From contig NZ_JABBXD010000002.1 of NCBI RefSeq assembly GCF_014750655.1, positions 157,088 through 221,087 of the forward strand: a stretch of DNA of 64,000 bases, given 5' to 3'. Below the pieces are notes generated by a model. It was not told where the DNA came from and searched no databases. It worked only from the letters and a program-made list of their open reading frames with translations. How positions within the stretch are numbered: the stretch's first letter is position 1; each line of letters starts with the position of its first letter. Origin of the DNA: Salinimonas profundi (GTDB lineage: Bacteria > Pseudomonadota > Gammaproteobacteria > Enterobacterales > Alteromonadaceae). Positions 1-9,058 of this stretch are shown here, piece after piece. A program made the translations under genes and the position numbers.

Positions 1-365
1 ACAGAGAAGATTGATTGAAATGGTGGGTCGTGCTGGATGATTCGCCTGTTTCACAGGCTCACCCTGCGGGCCGTGCTAAAGCACGTTCACCCTCGCGTTG
101 CTCGGGATGTCGAACCGCTTCGCTTACTTCTAATCCTGCGCGAGCTAAGAAAATCTTTTTGAGATAATTTGGAACAGAGAAGATTGATTGAAATGGTGGG
201 TCGTGCTGGATGATTCGCCTGTTTCACAGGCTCACCCTGCGGGCCGTGCTGAAGCACGTTCACCCTCGCGGTGCTCGGGATGTCGAACCGCTTCGCTGAT
301 TCTAATCCTGTGCGAGCTAAGAAAATCTTTTTGAGATAATTTGGAACAGAGAAGATTGATTGAAA
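1..365 (-). repeat. Tandem ~172-bp repeats carrying the tRNA-Lys 3' end
   Basis: Two nearly identical units lie at 21-193 (173 bp) and 194-365 (172 bp). Bases 1-20 match the last 20 bases of a further unit running off the window edge. Each unit begins (on the + strand) with an exact copy of the 3'-terminal 18 bases of the neighbouring tRNA-Lys gene including CCA, then diverges into about 155 bp that contains short inverted repeats (for example GTGCTgAAGCAC). The array lies directly downstream of the tRNA genes in their direction of transcription, so it would be part of the primary transcript. The arrangement is the same as the rtT repeats behind E. coli tyrT, where 178-bp units carry the last 19 bases of tRNA-Tyr. 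A 64-codon reading frame across 232-426 overlaps tRNA sequence and is probably not a gene. Confidence 0.85.
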
Positions 366-441
366 TGGTGGGTCGTGCTGGATTCGAACCAGCGACCAAT
401 TGATTAAAAGTCAACTGCTCTACCAACTGAGCTAACGACCC
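366..441 (-). tRNA. tRNA-Lys (UUU), copy 3 of the transcript
   Basis: The reverse complement gives a 76-nt cloverleaf starting GGGTCGTTAGCTCAG, with anticodon loop CTTTTAA, T arm GGTTCGAATCC and encoded CCA. The anticodon is UUU. It is identical to the copies at 494-569 and 608-683. It is the most 3' gene of the transcript and abuts the repeat array that duplicates its last 18 bases. Confidence 0.97.
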
Positions 442-493
442 ATTTCAATATGGATATGTCACACTGCGGTGATAACCATGGTAACGCTGCGAG

Positions 494-569
494 TGGTGGG
501 TCGTGCTGGATTCGAACCAGCGACCAATTGATTAAAAGTCAACTGCTCTACCAACTGAGCTAACGACCC
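494..569 (-). tRNA. tRNA-Lys (UUU), copy 2
   Basis: A 76-nt gene identical to its two neighbours, with anticodon UUU and encoded CCA. It is separated from copy 3 by 52 bp and from copy 1 by 38 bp. The spacers differ from each other, so only the tRNA body is kept identical. Confidence 0.97.
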
Positions 570-607
570 TTCGCATTGTTTAGAAAGTTTCGCCACCATC
601 TAAAAGA

Positions 608-683
608 TGGTGGGTCGTGCTGGATTCGAACCAGCGACCAATTGATTAAAAGTCAACTGCTCTACCAACTGAGCTAACGACCC
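608..683 (-). tRNA. tRNA-Lys (UUU), copy 1
   Basis: The first gene of the tRNA transcript. It is 76 nt, has anticodon UUU and encodes its CCA. A stable-RNA type promoter lies about 40-70 bp upstream. A tRNA-Lys following the tol-pal block is, from memory, also seen in Pseudomonas. Confidence 0.97.
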
Positions 684-724
684 GTCACTTTCTGGTTGTT
701 GCCTGTCTGTGGCAACGGCGGCAT

Positions 725-752
725 ATAATACTTATTTCCTGATGGGGTGCAA
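725..752 (-). promoter_or_regulatory. Promoter of the tRNA-Lys transcript
   Basis: On the minus strand TTGCAC (747-752) is followed after 16 bp by TATTAT (725-730), then by a GC-rich discriminator (GCCGCC). This is typical of stringently controlled stable-RNA promoters. Position and strand fit the three tRNA genes downstream. Confidence 0.65.
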
Positions 753-918
753 CCCTAAATGTCGTTTTATTTGCTTTTTTTAGCAAAAATAACATCAAGT
801 GGTCAAAACTACATCAATACTATCAATAATTAGCCGCAAAGCCTCATAACTACTGATTATCAAGGCCTGCTAATATTAAACGAAATTAAAAAATTTAAGC
901 GCGTCATTGCACATTAAA

Positions 919-954
919 ATTAAGAAAGTCTCTGGTAAATGAGACTTTCTTAAT
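919..954 (-). terminator. Terminator after cpoB
   Basis: A perfect 14-bp inverted repeat (ATTAAGAAAGTCTC / GAGACTTTCTTAAT) with an 8-base loop, ending one base past the cpoB stop codon. On the minus strand it runs into a short TTTAAT tract. It closes the ybgC-tol-pal-cpoB transcript and could act in both directions. Confidence 0.7.
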
Positions 955-955
955 C

Positions 956-1765
956 TTATAAACTATCTAACTTCGACTCAGCCAAACGTTTCGCAGAAGA
1001 GTTAGGATAGTCAGAAATAACACGATTAAAGTAATCTCTGGCGGTTCCGTCATCACCCTGACGCTGCGCAATAACCCCCAGCTTCACCATTGCCTCGGCA
1101 CGCTTGCTGGATTTGGTATATCGCTCTACAACCTGGCTGAACTGCTCTTCTGCCTGAGCCCATTCACGCTTGTTAAACAGTAACTGCCCTAACCAATAGT
1201 GGGCGTTTGCTGAATACTGGCTATTGGGATAATCGTCAATGAAAGAACGAAAAGCAGGAATGGCTTTGTCGTACTCTCTGGATTTCAGGATCAGATTCAC
1301 GGCATTGTCGTACGCTTCATCTTCACTCATCGATGGCTGAGAAGCATTGTCAGATGAGGACGAAGAGCTGTTTGACGAGCCGGAAGACGACGAGGTGCTG
1401 CTGTTGCCATTACTACCTTGCTGGCCGGTAGACTGTTTCAGCGCTTCAACACGCTTATCAATTTCCAGATACAGTTCACGCTGGCGTTCAAGAACTTTCT
1501 CAAGCTGATTCGTGTGAACCTCAACGGATCCACGAAGCTGATCTATCTCACCCTGCATGGTATCGATTTGCTGCTGTAATCGATGCTGCATCTCGGTGCG
1601 GCTATCCACCATTCTCTCAAGAACAGTGATTCGCTTTTCCAGCTCTGCCGTGCCTGAATTATTAACATCATAAACAGGTGCCTGAGCCATCGCTGTTGCA
1701 GAAACAACGAAAGCGGTGCCACAGACACCGCTTAAAAGCGCTTTACTAAGCAAGGAAAGGCGCAT
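956..1765 (-). CDS. cpoB: Cell division coordinator CpoB (YbgF)
   Basis: A periplasmic partner of TolA that couples Tol-Pal constriction energy to septal peptidoglycan synthesis by PBP1B (known for the E. coli protein). The 269-residue product has a signal peptide (about 1-27, ending A-M-A). A coiled-coil trimerisation region spans about 38-110. A low-complexity Ser/Asn/Gly linker covers about 112-145, and C-terminal TPR repeats cover about 150-265 (motif YWLGQLLFNKREWAQAEEQF). Its ATG overlaps the pal stop by one base (TAATG), indicating translational coupling. The poly-Ser linker is longer than I would expect for the family but is a normal hinge position. It is the last gene of the tol-pal run. 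Confidence 0.95.
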   Translation of the reverse strand: MRLSLLSKALLSGVCGTAFVVSATAMAQAPVYDVNNSGTAELEKRITVLERMVDSRTEMQHRLQQQIDTMQGEIDQLRGSVEVHTNQLEKVLERQRELYLEIDKRVEALKQSTGQQGSNGNSSTSSSSGSSNSSSSSSDNASQPSMSEDEAYDNAVNLILKSREYDKAIPAFRSFIDDYPNSQYSANAHYWLGQLLFNKREWAQAEEQFSQVVERYTKSSKRAEAMVKLGVIAQRQGDDGTARDYFNRVISDYPNSSAKRLAESKLDSL

Positions 1766-2331
1766 TACTGATAAACGACCACGCCACGACGGTTTTGTGC
1801 CATCGCGTACTCAGTTGAGCCCATCACAGCCGGCTTTTCTTCACCGTAAGATACAGTCGATAACTGATCACTGCTTACACCTGCGTTCATCAGGTACGTT
1901 TCAACGGCTTGTGCACGGCGCTCGCCCAGCGCAATGTTGTACTCTGGCGTACCGCGGCTGTCTGTATGACCTTCAATAACCACTTCCTGGTCAGGATTCT
2001 GAACCAAAAACTCAGCGTGCTTGTCCAGAATTTCACGGAATTCAGACTTGATCGTGGCACGGTCAAAGTCGAAGTAAACCGTTTGTTCTTCTTTCAGTGC
2101 TTCAAGTTGTTCCTGAACCATTTCTTCCTGGCGCTGCATACGTTGCGCAGCTTCGGCCTGTACACGTTGCTCTTCAGCTTCACGTGCCTGACGTTCAGCT
2201 TCAGCTTGTTCCTGGGCTACACGGTTACGCTCTGCGGCAAGCTCTTCTTCGCTCGGTCCGGATGAACAAGCCATCATAGTCACCACTGGTAAGGCGATAA
2301 CGAAGCTTCTCATTACTTTATTAAGTTGCAT
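1765..2331 (-). CDS. pal: Peptidoglycan-associated lipoprotein Pal
   Basis: An outer-membrane lipoprotein that binds peptidoglycan and is recycled by TolB/TolA at the division site. The 188 residues start with a lipoprotein signal ending M-M-A-C, so Cys22 is the predicted lipidated residue. A charged Glu/Arg/Gln-rich stalk follows (about 27-75), then an OmpA-like domain (about 80-188) with the meso-DAP binding signature (FDFDRATIK, then EGHTDSRGTPEYN and ALGERRA). An upstream AAGGA at suitable spacing supports the start. The stalk is longer than in E. coli Pal. It sits 42 bp after tolB and is coupled to cpoB. Confidence 0.97.
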   Translation of the reverse strand: MQLNKVMRSFVIALPVVTMMACSSGPSEEELAAERNRVAQEQAEAERQAREAEEQRVQAEAAQRMQRQEEMVQEQLEALKEEQTVYFDFDRATIKSEFREILDKHAEFLVQNPDQEVVIEGHTDSRGTPEYNIALGERRAQAVETYLMNAGVSSDQLSTVSYGEEKPAVMGSTEYAMAQNRRGVVVYQ

Positions 2332-2373
2332 CCTCTTAATTCCTTATCGTTTTTTTATAATTAATCTATTTCG

Positions 2374-3705
2374 TTAAAACAAAAATGGTGACCAACTCGG
2401 CGACTTAACCTGGCCGTCTGAGGCTGGTAACCTTGCCTTAAAGCGACCGTCCAACGACACTAAGGATAATACCTGCGTACCATTGTGCAAGGTGCTATAA
2501 ATTATCATGCTTCCGTTAGGCGCGATACTGGGCGATTCGTCCAGATACGTTCTTGTAAGCACTTGGATAGAGCCGTCCTCTAGCCCCTGACGTGCAATGC
2601 GATAGTCCCCTTTGGTCTGATTGACCAAAACCATCTCTTTACCATCAGGCGTAATTGTCGCCCCTAAGTTCTGTTCTCCATCAAATGTCTGACGTCTAAC
2701 TTTACCTGTACCTAAATTTACGCGATAAATCTGAGGTTTACCACCCCGTTCAGAGCTAAATATTAAGCTCTTTCCATCGGGTGTCCAGGAAGGTTCAGTA
2801 TCAATCGCACGGTTGCGGGTAATTCGGCGCAGCTCTTTGGAAGCAATATCCATGACATAAACTTCCGGATTACCATCTTTTGATAAAACCATCGCCAGTT
2901 TTTTACCATCGGGAGAGAATACCGGTGCGCCATTGATACCAGGAAAATCCGTCATGCGCTCACGCTTCATGGTGTAGATATCCTGAATGAAAATTTGCGG
3001 ACGCTTATTTTCAAAACTTACATAAGTCAGCTTTTCACCATCTGGTGACCACGACGGCGACATCAGTGGCTCGGGTGAAGACAACAGACGGGTTTCATTC
3101 TCGCCGTCATAATCTGAGATAACTAACTGGTAAGGCAGCTTGTTCGTTTTACGATCTTTAACTACCACATAAGCAATGCGCGTAAGAAATGCACCACGCT
3201 GGCCGGTCAGTTCTTCATACACCACATCGGAAATGCGATGCGCATACTGACGAAAGTCCGATGCATTAATAACAGCTTCGCGTTTAACAATGACGTGATC
3301 GTTACCGCGCTTGCCGCCTGTCGCCTGACCTCTGAGTACATCAATGAGTTCATAGCTAACTTTATAACGGTTACCGCCCTGCTGCTCGATGCTACCCACA
3401 AGCAATGTATCAATGCCTTTTCCTGCCCAGCCGGAATAACTCACGTCACTGGCGGTGGAAGGATACTGAGGCATTTCATCAGGCGCCATGGGGTTAAACT
3501 TACCGCTTCGCATTAAATCGGCACGAACCACTGATGCCAGTTCCCCAGGAAGCTCACCGTTGCCTTTCCAGCTAAAGGGTACTACGCCGATGGGACGGGC
3601 GTTATCCACACCTTCGGTAATTACAATTTCCAGTGAGGCATTGGCACCCGTGGTGACAAGCACCAGTGCCGCAGCCAACCATAATCGCATTGTCTTTTTA
3701 ATCAC
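2374..3705 (-). CDS. tolB: Tol-Pal system protein TolB
   Basis: The periplasmic beta-propeller component that shuttles between Pal and TolA. The 443-residue product has a signal peptide ending G-A-N-A (about residue 23), an N-terminal TolB domain (about 25-160), and repeated propeller blades with the SPxWSPDGxxLxY pattern in the C-terminal two thirds. The GTG at 3705 overlaps the TolA stop by one base (TAGTG). An ATG five codons later would also leave a good signal peptide, so the exact start is open. Length is normal for the family. Confidence 0.97.
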   Translation of the reverse strand: MIKKTMRLWLAAALVLVTTGANASLEIVITEGVDNARPIGVVPFSWKGNGELPGELASVVRADLMRSGKFNPMAPDEMPQYPSTASDVSYSGWAGKGIDTLLVGSIEQQGGNRYKVSYELIDVLRGQATGGKRGNDHVIVKREAVINASDFRQYAHRISDVVYEELTGQRGAFLTRIAYVVVKDRKTNKLPYQLVISDYDGENETRLLSSPEPLMSPSWSPDGEKLTYVSFENKRPQIFIQDIYTMKRERMTDFPGINGAPVFSPDGKKLAMVLSKDGNPEVYVMDIASKELRRITRNRAIDTEPSWTPDGKSLIFSSERGGKPQIYRVNLGTGKVRRQTFDGEQNLGATITPDGKEMVLVNQTKGDYRIARQGLEDGSIQVLTRTYLDESPSIAPNGSMIIYSTLHNGTQVLSLVSLDGRFKARLPASDGQVKSPSWSPFLF

Positions 3706-4532
3706 TACAGTTCCACCGTTAAATTTATATCTTTAAGTTCCTGATACACATCTGGTTCATCAGACATGGGTAATTTGTCAGGCCGTCTCACCGCAGCTTC
3801 CGCCGCCCGACACAAAGCAGGATCACCACTTAATGTCTGAACCTGAGTAACAAAGCCCGTCGTTGCCAGACGAATATTCAGCCTGCACTGCTTTCCTTCA
3901 TAGGCTGAGTCATTGTACAGATTCCTTACAATGGTCTGCTGAATCATCACCTTGTACCGATCCGTTTCAGAAAGCACCTGCTGGCGACGGCGTTGACGCT
4001 GTGCAGCCTGTTCTGCTTCACGTTGCTCACGCTCCAGCCTTTCCTGCTCTGCCTTTTCCTGCGCTTGCTTACGTTTGCGCTCGGCTTCAGCGCGCTCACG
4101 CGCTTCCCTTTCCTTTCTCTCTTTGGCTTTTTGGACCGCTAAACGTTCCAACTCTTTCTGTCGTTTGGCTTCTTCCGCTTTTTTTTGCTCTGCAGCCTTG
4201 GCAGCGCGCTCAGCGTTGATGCGTCGCTGGCGCTCAGCTTCTGCTCGCCGCGCGGCCTCTGCAGCATCCCGCTTGCGCTGTGCTTCCGCCTCTGCCTGGG
4301 CCTGGGCCTCTGCTTCGGCTTTTTGCTTGTCAGCAATAGCCTGCGCATCAATAAAGGTCGCTTTAATCACAGGTTGACTGGGCGCAGGTGAAGGCAATGG
4401 CTCTGGCGAAAAACTGACGCTGATAAGCAACACTGCAGCAATCGCAGCGTGGATCCCAAGTGACTTATACAGCGCTGTTTTATCGTCAGGCCAGCGCGCC
4501 TTGTTGAAAAATGAAGGTCTTTTTTTTGGCAT
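3705..4532 (-). CDS. tolA: Tol-Pal system protein TolA
   Basis: The inner-membrane protein that reaches across the periplasm from TolQR to TolB/Pal and CpoB. I place the start at the ATG at 4532 ([14 protein letters not shown], 275 aa), just after the tolR stop. A TTG five codons upstream would overlap tolR. One membrane segment lies at about 25-42. A long Ala/Glu/Lys/Arg helical domain spans about 65-190 and includes the repeated [12 protein letters not shown] tract. A C-terminal globular domain (about 195-275) carries the single Cys pair of the family ([11 protein letters not shown] and [12 protein letters not shown]). The repetitive helix gives several spurious overlapping reading frames on both strands. 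Confidence 0.95.
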   Translation of the reverse strand: MPKKRPSFFNKARWPDDKTALYKSLGIHAAIAAVLLISVSFSPEPLPSPAPSQPVIKATFIDAQAIADKQKAEAEAQAQAEAEAQRKRDAAEAARRAEAERQRRINAERAAKAAEQKKAEEAKRQKELERLAVQKAKERKEREARERAEAERKRKQAQEKAEQERLEREQREAEQAAQRQRRRQQVLSETDRYKVMIQQTIVRNLYNDSAYEGKQCRLNIRLATTGFVTQVQTLSGDPALCRAAEAAVRRPDKLPMSDEPDVYQELKDINLTVEL

Positions 4533-4536
4533 GCTG

Positions 4537-4959
4537 TCAGGACTCAACCGGATCAGTCATTAGACCCACCGAAGGCACACCCGCGTTTTGCAGCAACACC
4601 ATCAGTTCTATCACTTTATCGTAAGCAACTTTACCATCACCTTTAACAACCACCGGGGTGTTAGGTGTTTGTTTCAATTGTTCCTGCACAATTGCTGCCA
4701 ATTCATCACCCGCGATGGGACTTTCCTGCGCATCGCCGACATTAAGATAAAACTTACCTTCGACATCCACTGACGCAATCAATGGTGGCACATCTTCCTG
4801 CTCGATGGGCTGGGCGCTCGCTTTCGGTAAATCAACTTTTACACCCTGCGATATCAATGGTGCGGTCACCATGAAGATGATTAGCAAAACCAGCATGACA
4901 TCAATGTAAGGCACCACATTGATTTCAGACACCGGCCGGCGGCGTTTGCGTATATACAT
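4537..4959 (-). CDS. tolR: Tol-Pal system protein TolR
   Basis: An ExbD/TolR family inner-membrane protein that forms the proton channel with TolQ and plugs or releases peptidoglycan. It has 140 residues with one transmembrane helix at about 17-38 (VVPYIDVMLVLLIIFMVTAP) carrying the essential channel aspartate. A periplasmic domain follows with the TolR-type KGDGKVAYDKVIELMVLLQNAG stretch (given here in outline). The start at 4959 has a clear AGGAG six bases upstream. It lies 27 bp after tolQ. Confidence 0.97.
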   Translation of the reverse strand: MYIRKRRRPVSEINVVPYIDVMLVLLIIFMVTAPLISQGVKVDLPKASAQPIEQEDVPPLIASVDVEGKFYLNVGDAQESPIAGDELAAIVQEQLKQTPNTPVVVKGDGKVAYDKVIELMVLLQNAGVPSVGLMTDPVES

Positions 4960-4986
4960 GCTTAACTCCTGGATGAATAATGGTTA

Positions 4987-5676
4987 TCAGCTGGCTTGCT
5001 GATGCTGAGCCGCAACCGCCTGGCGATGCAGAATGGCCGAAAACTCTTCCATAAAGTTGCCGTAATTATTCTCCATTTTTTCAACCTTGTTGCTGAACCG
5101 GTTATAGGCAATAACCGCCGGAATCGCGGCGAACAGACCAATCGCCGTTGCAATCAGCGCCTCTGCAATACCCGGCGCGACCATTGCCAATGTTGCCTGC
5201 TGAACTTCACCCAGTGCAATAAAGGCATTCATGATCCCCCAGACGGTGCCAAACAGACCAATATAGGGGCTAATGGAACCGGCTGTTGCAAGAAAAGGAA
5301 GATGGTTTTCAAGGCCTTCAACTTCGCGGGACATTCTTACCCGCATGGCCCGGTACGTCCCATCAACAATTCCGTTAACCGCAGTATTGCCTTTGCGAAG
5401 ACGAACAAACTCTTTAAAGCCGGCACAAAATATTGCAGACATCCCCGTCAGATTCGAACGGGCTGAAAGCTCCTGATAAAGTCGGTTTAAATCCGCACCA
5501 GACCAAAACTTATCCTCAAACTGGCGCATTTCGCTCTGCGCTGCTTTGAGAGCTTTTGTCCGCTGGAATATAAATGTCCAGGAAGCCACCGAAACGCCCA
5601 TAAGTAACAACATAACCAGCTGAACAACAAAGCTGGCTTGTAAAAATAAACCAATAAAGGTTAAATCAGATTCCAC
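4987..5676 (-). CDS. tolQ: Tol-Pal system protein TolQ
   Basis: A MotA/TolQ/ExbB family proton channel subunit energising TolA. It has 229 residues with three membrane helices (about 14-34, 135-160 and 170-195) and the family stretch [20 protein letters not shown]. It starts with GTG at 5676, preceded by AGGGGA at 8-base spacing. The gene overlaps the end of ybgC by 11 bases, so the two are probably translationally coupled. Confidence 0.97.
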   Translation of the reverse strand: MESDLTFIGLFLQASFVVQLVMLLLMGVSVASWTFIFQRTKALKAAQSEMRQFEDKFWSGADLNRLYQELSARSNLTGMSAIFCAGFKEFVRLRKGNTAVNGIVDGTYRAMRVRMSREVEGLENHLPFLATAGSISPYIGLFGTVWGIMNAFIALGEVQQATLAMVAPGIAEALIATAIGLFAAIPAVIAYNRFSNKVEKMENNYGNFMEEFSAILHRQAVAAQHQQAS

Positions 5677-6064
5677 GCGATAAATCCCCTAATAATGTGC
5701 GTGGTATTTTTCTGGCTCTCATTTTGACCTGATCCACGCACGCTACCCTAATATCAGCGTCAACCAGCAGGTCACCGCTTTCATTTTTTATTTTCTGGTG
5801 AAACACCAGACTAGCGCCTTTCAATTCTACAATCTGCGTATTAATACTCAACAACTGATTAAAACGGGCAGGCGCATAGTTATTCATTTCGACCTTTTTG
5901 ACGACAAAAGCCACGGATTGTTCCAGTAACACGTCCTGGTCATAGCCCAGCTCACGCAACCACTCAGTGCGAGCGCGCTCGAAAAACTTCAGATAATTCG
6001 CATAATAGACGATTCCACCTGCATCCGTATCTTCGTAATACACCCTCACTGACCAAATGTGCAT
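5666..6064 (-). CDS. ybgC: Acyl-CoA thioesterase YbgC
   Basis: A hot-dog fold thioesterase of the tol-pal operon, acting on short-chain or phospholipid-pathway acyl thioesters. The family signature [17 protein letters not shown] with the catalytic Asp and the FFERARTEW helix sits in the first 35 residues. I choose the ATG at 6064 ([10 protein letters not shown], 132 aa) over an in-frame TTG 15 bases upstream, because the sequence between them is itself the ribosome-binding site (GGAAAGA, six bases from the ATG). It is the first gene of the tol run. Confidence 0.95.
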   Translation of the reverse strand: MHIWSVRVYYEDTDAGGIVYYANYLKFFERARTEWLRELGYDQDVLLEQSVAFVVKKVEMNNYAPARFNQLLSINTQIVELKGASLVFHQKIKNESGDLLVDADIRVACVDQVKMRARKIPRTLLGDLSRGI

Positions 6065-6252
6065 AGTTATTCTTTCCAACCAAATAAAATTAATAGCTAG
6101 CAGTTACAAAAAAGCGATAAAGCGCCTTAAAAACAGCCAGACCAACAAGCCCGGAGCCCAACATTCTGTAGACATTTAATGAGAATAACAAGAATTTATA
6201 ACAGACAGTTAACAGATTAAAAATTCTAATCTGAAAAAATAATTTTCCTCAG

Positions 6253-6280
6253 TTGAGGGAATTCAAATCTCGCTTATAAT
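6253..6280 (+). promoter_or_regulatory. Sigma-70 promoter of an intergenic transcript
   Basis: TTGAGG (6253-6258), a 16-bp spacer, then a perfect TATAAT (6275-6280). It points away from the tol operon and into the ruvB-ybgC intergenic region, where there is no protein gene on this strand. The predicted transcription start is near 6287. Confidence 0.6.
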
Positions 6281-6286
6281 GCGCGT

Positions 6287-6415
6287 CATCTGTCACACAG
6301 ACATCACGGCAAACAGCCTGATGGTTGAGTTTTTCTCCTGTTAGACATGAGTTCCCTGGAATTATTTCCTTCAACACTTGTTGTTTTGGCCCGTTCATTT
6401 GAGCGGGCTTTTTTT
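6287..6415 (+). ncRNA. Candidate small RNA between ruvB and ybgC
   Basis: A free-standing promoter at 6253-6280 is followed about 100 bp later by a strong intrinsic terminator: GCCCGTTC / GAGCGGGC with an ATTT loop, then seven T (6389-6415). The predicted RNA is about 128 nt. Further pairing is possible (GGTTGA with TTCAAC; GGAA with TTCC). Both flanking genes are on the other strand, so the transcript is not a leader of either. A reading frame starting ATG at 6347 runs through the terminator into ruvB antisense and lacks a ribosome-binding site. I do not recognise the RNA as a known family. Confidence 0.5.
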
Positions 6416-6442
6416 ATGCCTGAAATAAATTACAAAAAGCGC

Positions 6443-7453
6443 CTATCGTGGCGCTTCTATGGGAAAACCAAAGTGCAAAAACGCCCGCTGCTGAACAATT
6501 CTGCCTCGCGGTGTGCGTTGCAAAAAACCTTGCTGAATCAAAAAAGGCTCAATGACATCCTCAATGGTTTCTTTTTCTTCGCCAATAGCCGCAGCCAGGT
6601 TATCCAGCCCCACCGGCCCGCCATCGAATTTTTCAATGATGGCAAGCAGTAGCTTTCTATCCATGTAGTCAAAGCCTTCTTTGTCCACATCTAACATATC
6701 AAGTGCTGCAGCCGCGATATCGGCAGTCACGCTTCCATCAGCCTTGATTTGCGCAAAGTCTCGTACCCGACGCAATAAGCGATTTGCAATGCGCGGCGTA
6801 CCCCGGGAGCGACGCGCGACTTCCAATGCACCGCCTTCATCCATCTCCAGATTAAGATAATGCGCGCTGCGACTGATGATAGTGGTCAAATCCTTCACCG
6901 AATAAAATTCCAGCCGCTGCACAATGCCGAACCTGTCGCGCAGGGGGGATGTCAGCGATCCGGCGCGCGTGGTTGCGCCAATAAGTGTAAAGGGGGGAAG
7001 ATCAAGTTTAATTGAACGCGCTGCAGGGCCTTCACCAATCATAATATCCAACTGATAGTCTTCCATCGCCGGATACAAAATCTCTTCGACTACTGGACTT
7101 AAGCGATGAATCTCATCAATGAACAACACATCGTTGCGTTCCAGGTTAGTCAGCAGCGCCGCCAAATCACCGGCCTTTTCCAGTACCGGTCCGGAAGTGG
7201 TCTTTATGCTCACATCCATCTCGTTGGCCACAATGTTAGCCAACGTCGTTTTACCTAATCCGGGAGGACCAAAAATTAATAAGTGGTCGAGCGCATCGTC
7301 ACGGTTTCTCGCCGCCTGGATGAAAATTTCCATCTGCTCGCGAACGTGGGGCTGGCCGGTGTAATCATTCAGCAGTTTTGGCCGGATGGCGCGGTCGATG
7401 ACATCTTCATCAGCACTGGCTGTGGCGTCTATTAAGCGATCAGCTTCAATCAT
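6443..7453 (-). CDS. ruvB: Holliday junction branch-migration ATPase RuvB
   Basis: The hexameric AAA+ motor that drives branch migration with RuvA. Its 336 residues include Walker [10 protein letters not shown] (62-70), Walker B FIDEIHRL (about 110-117), a sensor region with GATTRAG, the arginine finger context LRDRFGI, and a C-terminal winged helix with TPRGR (about 320). The start has AGGA at 8-base spacing. It follows ruvA by 13 bp in a ruvC-ruvA-ruvB order. Confidence 0.98.
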   Translation of the reverse strand: MIEADRLIDATASADEDVIDRAIRPKLLNDYTGQPHVREQMEIFIQAARNRDDALDHLLIFGPPGLGKTTLANIVANEMDVSIKTTSGPVLEKAGDLAALLTNLERNDVLFIDEIHRLSPVVEEILYPAMEDYQLDIMIGEGPAARSIKLDLPPFTLIGATTRAGSLTSPLRDRFGIVQRLEFYSVKDLTTIISRSAHYLNLEMDEGGALEVARRSRGTPRIANRLLRRVRDFAQIKADGSVTADIAAAALDMLDVDKEGFDYMDRKLLLAIIEKFDGGPVGLDNLAAAIGEEKETIEDVIEPFLIQQGFLQRTPRGRIVQQRAFLHFGFPIEAPR

Positions 7454-7466
7454 TAGATAATCCTGT

Positions 7467-8087
7467 TTACAATGCCGCTTTTAAGGCTTCACGAATGACC
7501 GTTTCGCTGTCCATATCGTCCTGGTAAACCCCTGCAACCATCTTGCTTGCCTGTGCCGGTTTATATCCCAGCGAGACCAGCGCGCTGGCCGCTTCTTCCC
7601 TGACATCATTTACCGGTACCCTTGCCTGTCCGGGCGATTCATCCATGGGTAAGGTGGGCAACGACATATCCTGCGCTTTGCCAAATTTTGCCAGACGATC
7701 TTTAAGTTCTACCACTAAGCGCTCTGCCGTCTTTTTTCCGATACCCGGCATTGCCACCAGCGCGCTGACATCTTCATGTTGTACTGCACTTAAAAATTGA
7801 CTGGCTGACATGCCTGATAAAATTGTCAGCCCCAGTTTTGGGCCCACGCCATTAGCTTTGATAAGCTCACGGAACAATCCGCGCTCCATTTTATCCGCAA
7901 AACCAAACAACAACTGAGCATCCTCTCTGACCACAAAATGGGTATAGACAGTGACTTGCTCGCCGGCGGCGGGAAGCTGATAAAAGCTGGTCATCGGCAT
8001 CTGTATTTCGTAACCCATGCCCGCTACATCGACCACAATTTCAGGAGGTTGTTTTTCGAGTAACTTACCGCGGATCTGACCTATCAT
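7467..8087 (-). CDS. ruvA: Holliday junction protein RuvA
   Basis: The junction-binding tetramer that loads RuvB. It has 206 residues: an OB-fold (about 1-63, [15 protein letters not shown]), two helix-hairpin-helix motifs (about 70-140, including [13 protein letters not shown] and [16 protein letters not shown]), and a C-terminal RuvB-binding domain (about 155-206). GAGG lies 8 bases upstream of the ATG. It is 12 bp downstream of ruvC. Confidence 0.98.
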   Translation of the reverse strand: MIGQIRGKLLEKQPPEIVVDVAGMGYEIQMPMTSFYQLPAAGEQVTVYTHFVVREDAQLLFGFADKMERGLFRELIKANGVGPKLGLTILSGMSASQFLSAVQHEDVSALVAMPGIGKKTAERLVVELKDRLAKFGKAQDMSLPTLPMDESPGQARVPVNDVREEAASALVSLGYKPAQASKMVAGVYQDDMDSETVIREALKAAL

Positions 8088-8099
8088 ACTGCTTACCTC

Positions 8100-8618
8100 T
8101 TACCGGAGCCGGCCGCGGACCGTTTTACGGGCCTGCCCCGCCAGCTTGACTAAACTCTGTTCTGAATGTGCATGGCATAATGCCACTGCCAGCGCATCAG
8201 CTGCATCTGCCTGCGGTGTACCGGGCAAATCCAGCAAATGTCTGACCATATGTTGTACTTGCGTCTTTTCAGCGCTTCCCTTGCCCACCACAGCCTGCTT
8301 GATCTGGCGCGCTGAGTACTCTGCCACCGGCAAGCTTGCCTGGGTTGCTGCCACAATCGCAGCCCCCCGGGCCTGACCCAGCTTTAATGCCGAATCCGGA
8401 TTTCGCGCCATGAACACTTGCTCAATGGCAAATTGCTGTGGTTGGTACTGGCGGATAATCTCGCTGACGCTGGTATAGATTTGCGCCAGACGCTCAGGCA
8501 ACTGTTCGGCCTTAAGCCTGATGCAACCACTGCCAACATAGACTAGCTTACCCTGCTTGCGGGCAATCAACCCATAACCAGTAATACGGGAACCTGGATC
8601 TATACCCAGTATTATCAT
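8100..8618 (-). CDS. ruvC: Holliday junction resolvase RuvC
   Basis: The endonuclease that resolves junctions held by RuvAB. It has 172 residues with the RNase H-like catalytic acids in place: Asp7 in ILGIDPG, Glu in FAIEQVF (about 66), and the C-terminal Asp pair in [12 protein letters not shown] (about 139-142). The ATG overlaps the nudB stop by one base (TAATG). Confidence 0.98.
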   Translation of the reverse strand: MIILGIDPGSRITGYGLIARKQGKLVYVGSGCIRLKAEQLPERLAQIYTSVSEIIRQYQPQQFAIEQVFMARNPDSALKLGQARGAAIVAATQASLPVAEYSARQIKQAVVGKGSAEKTQVQHMVRHLLDLPGTPQADAADALAVALCHAHSEQSLVKLAGQARKTVRGRLR

Positions 8619-9058
8619 TATTTTGCTTCCGGTACAAATGTCTCAACAGCTTCAACATTTGTTTGCGACCACAGTCGCGACAAAGCTTCTGCTTTTGAAA
8701 GCCATTCGTACGCTGAATGTTCAGTGAGAATTAATGTCGTATCGCTGTCTACCTGAGCAGTAAACACATGCTCCCGGTTGTAGCGTGTGCCTGGCGGATA
8801 GCGGTGCAGCCACTTTTCACGAATCTTAAATATATTGGTGGTTTGCTGATCCACGATAGCCTGATTGTCAGGGTGTAATTGTAACCCGGTTTCCTCAGCC
8901 ACCTCTCGATATGCGGTTTGTAGCGGCGTCTCACCGGCCTCGATAGTGCCGGTGACCGATTGCCAGAATTCAGCATCATCGTTACGTTGCATAACAAGCA
9001 CGCGGTGCTGCAAATCGTACAGCACCACCAATACTGACTCAGGTCGCTTCAACGACAT
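8618..9058 (-). CDS. nudB: Dihydroneopterin triphosphate diphosphatase NudB
   Basis: A Nudix hydrolase that removes pyrophosphate from dihydroneopterin triphosphate in folate synthesis. The 146-residue product carries a complete Nudix box at about 38-60 ([20 protein letters not shown], followed by TGL). The N-terminus [12 protein letters not shown] and the [12 protein letters not shown] segment are typical of NudB rather than other Nudix enzymes. It directly abuts the aspS stop codon and overlaps ruvC by one base. Confidence 0.92.
   Translation of the reverse strand: MSLKRPESVLVVLYDLQHRVLVMQRNDDAEFWQSVTGTIEAGETPLQTAYREVAEETGLQLHPDNQAIVDQQTTNIFKIREKWLHRYPPGTRYNREHVFTAQVDSDTTLILTEHSAYEWLSKAEALSRLWSQTNVEAVETFVPEAK

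Noticed and set aside
232-426. 64-codon frame across the tRNA-Lys gene and repeat
   Set aside because: It reads through tRNA antisense/sense sequence, starts with a non-ATG codon and has no ribosome-binding site. Such frames appear at many tRNA genes. Noted only because E. coli rtT repeats also contain a small frame.
4075-4377. Alanine/serine-rich frames on the + strand
   Set aside because: Shadows of the repetitive Ala-Glu-Lys helix of tolA; composition follows the opposite strand.
6347-6652. 101-codon + strand frame starting MSSLELFPS
   Set aside because: It runs through a strong terminator and then antisense to ruvB, with no Shine-Dalgarno sequence. A non-coding RNA is the better reading of the upstream part.
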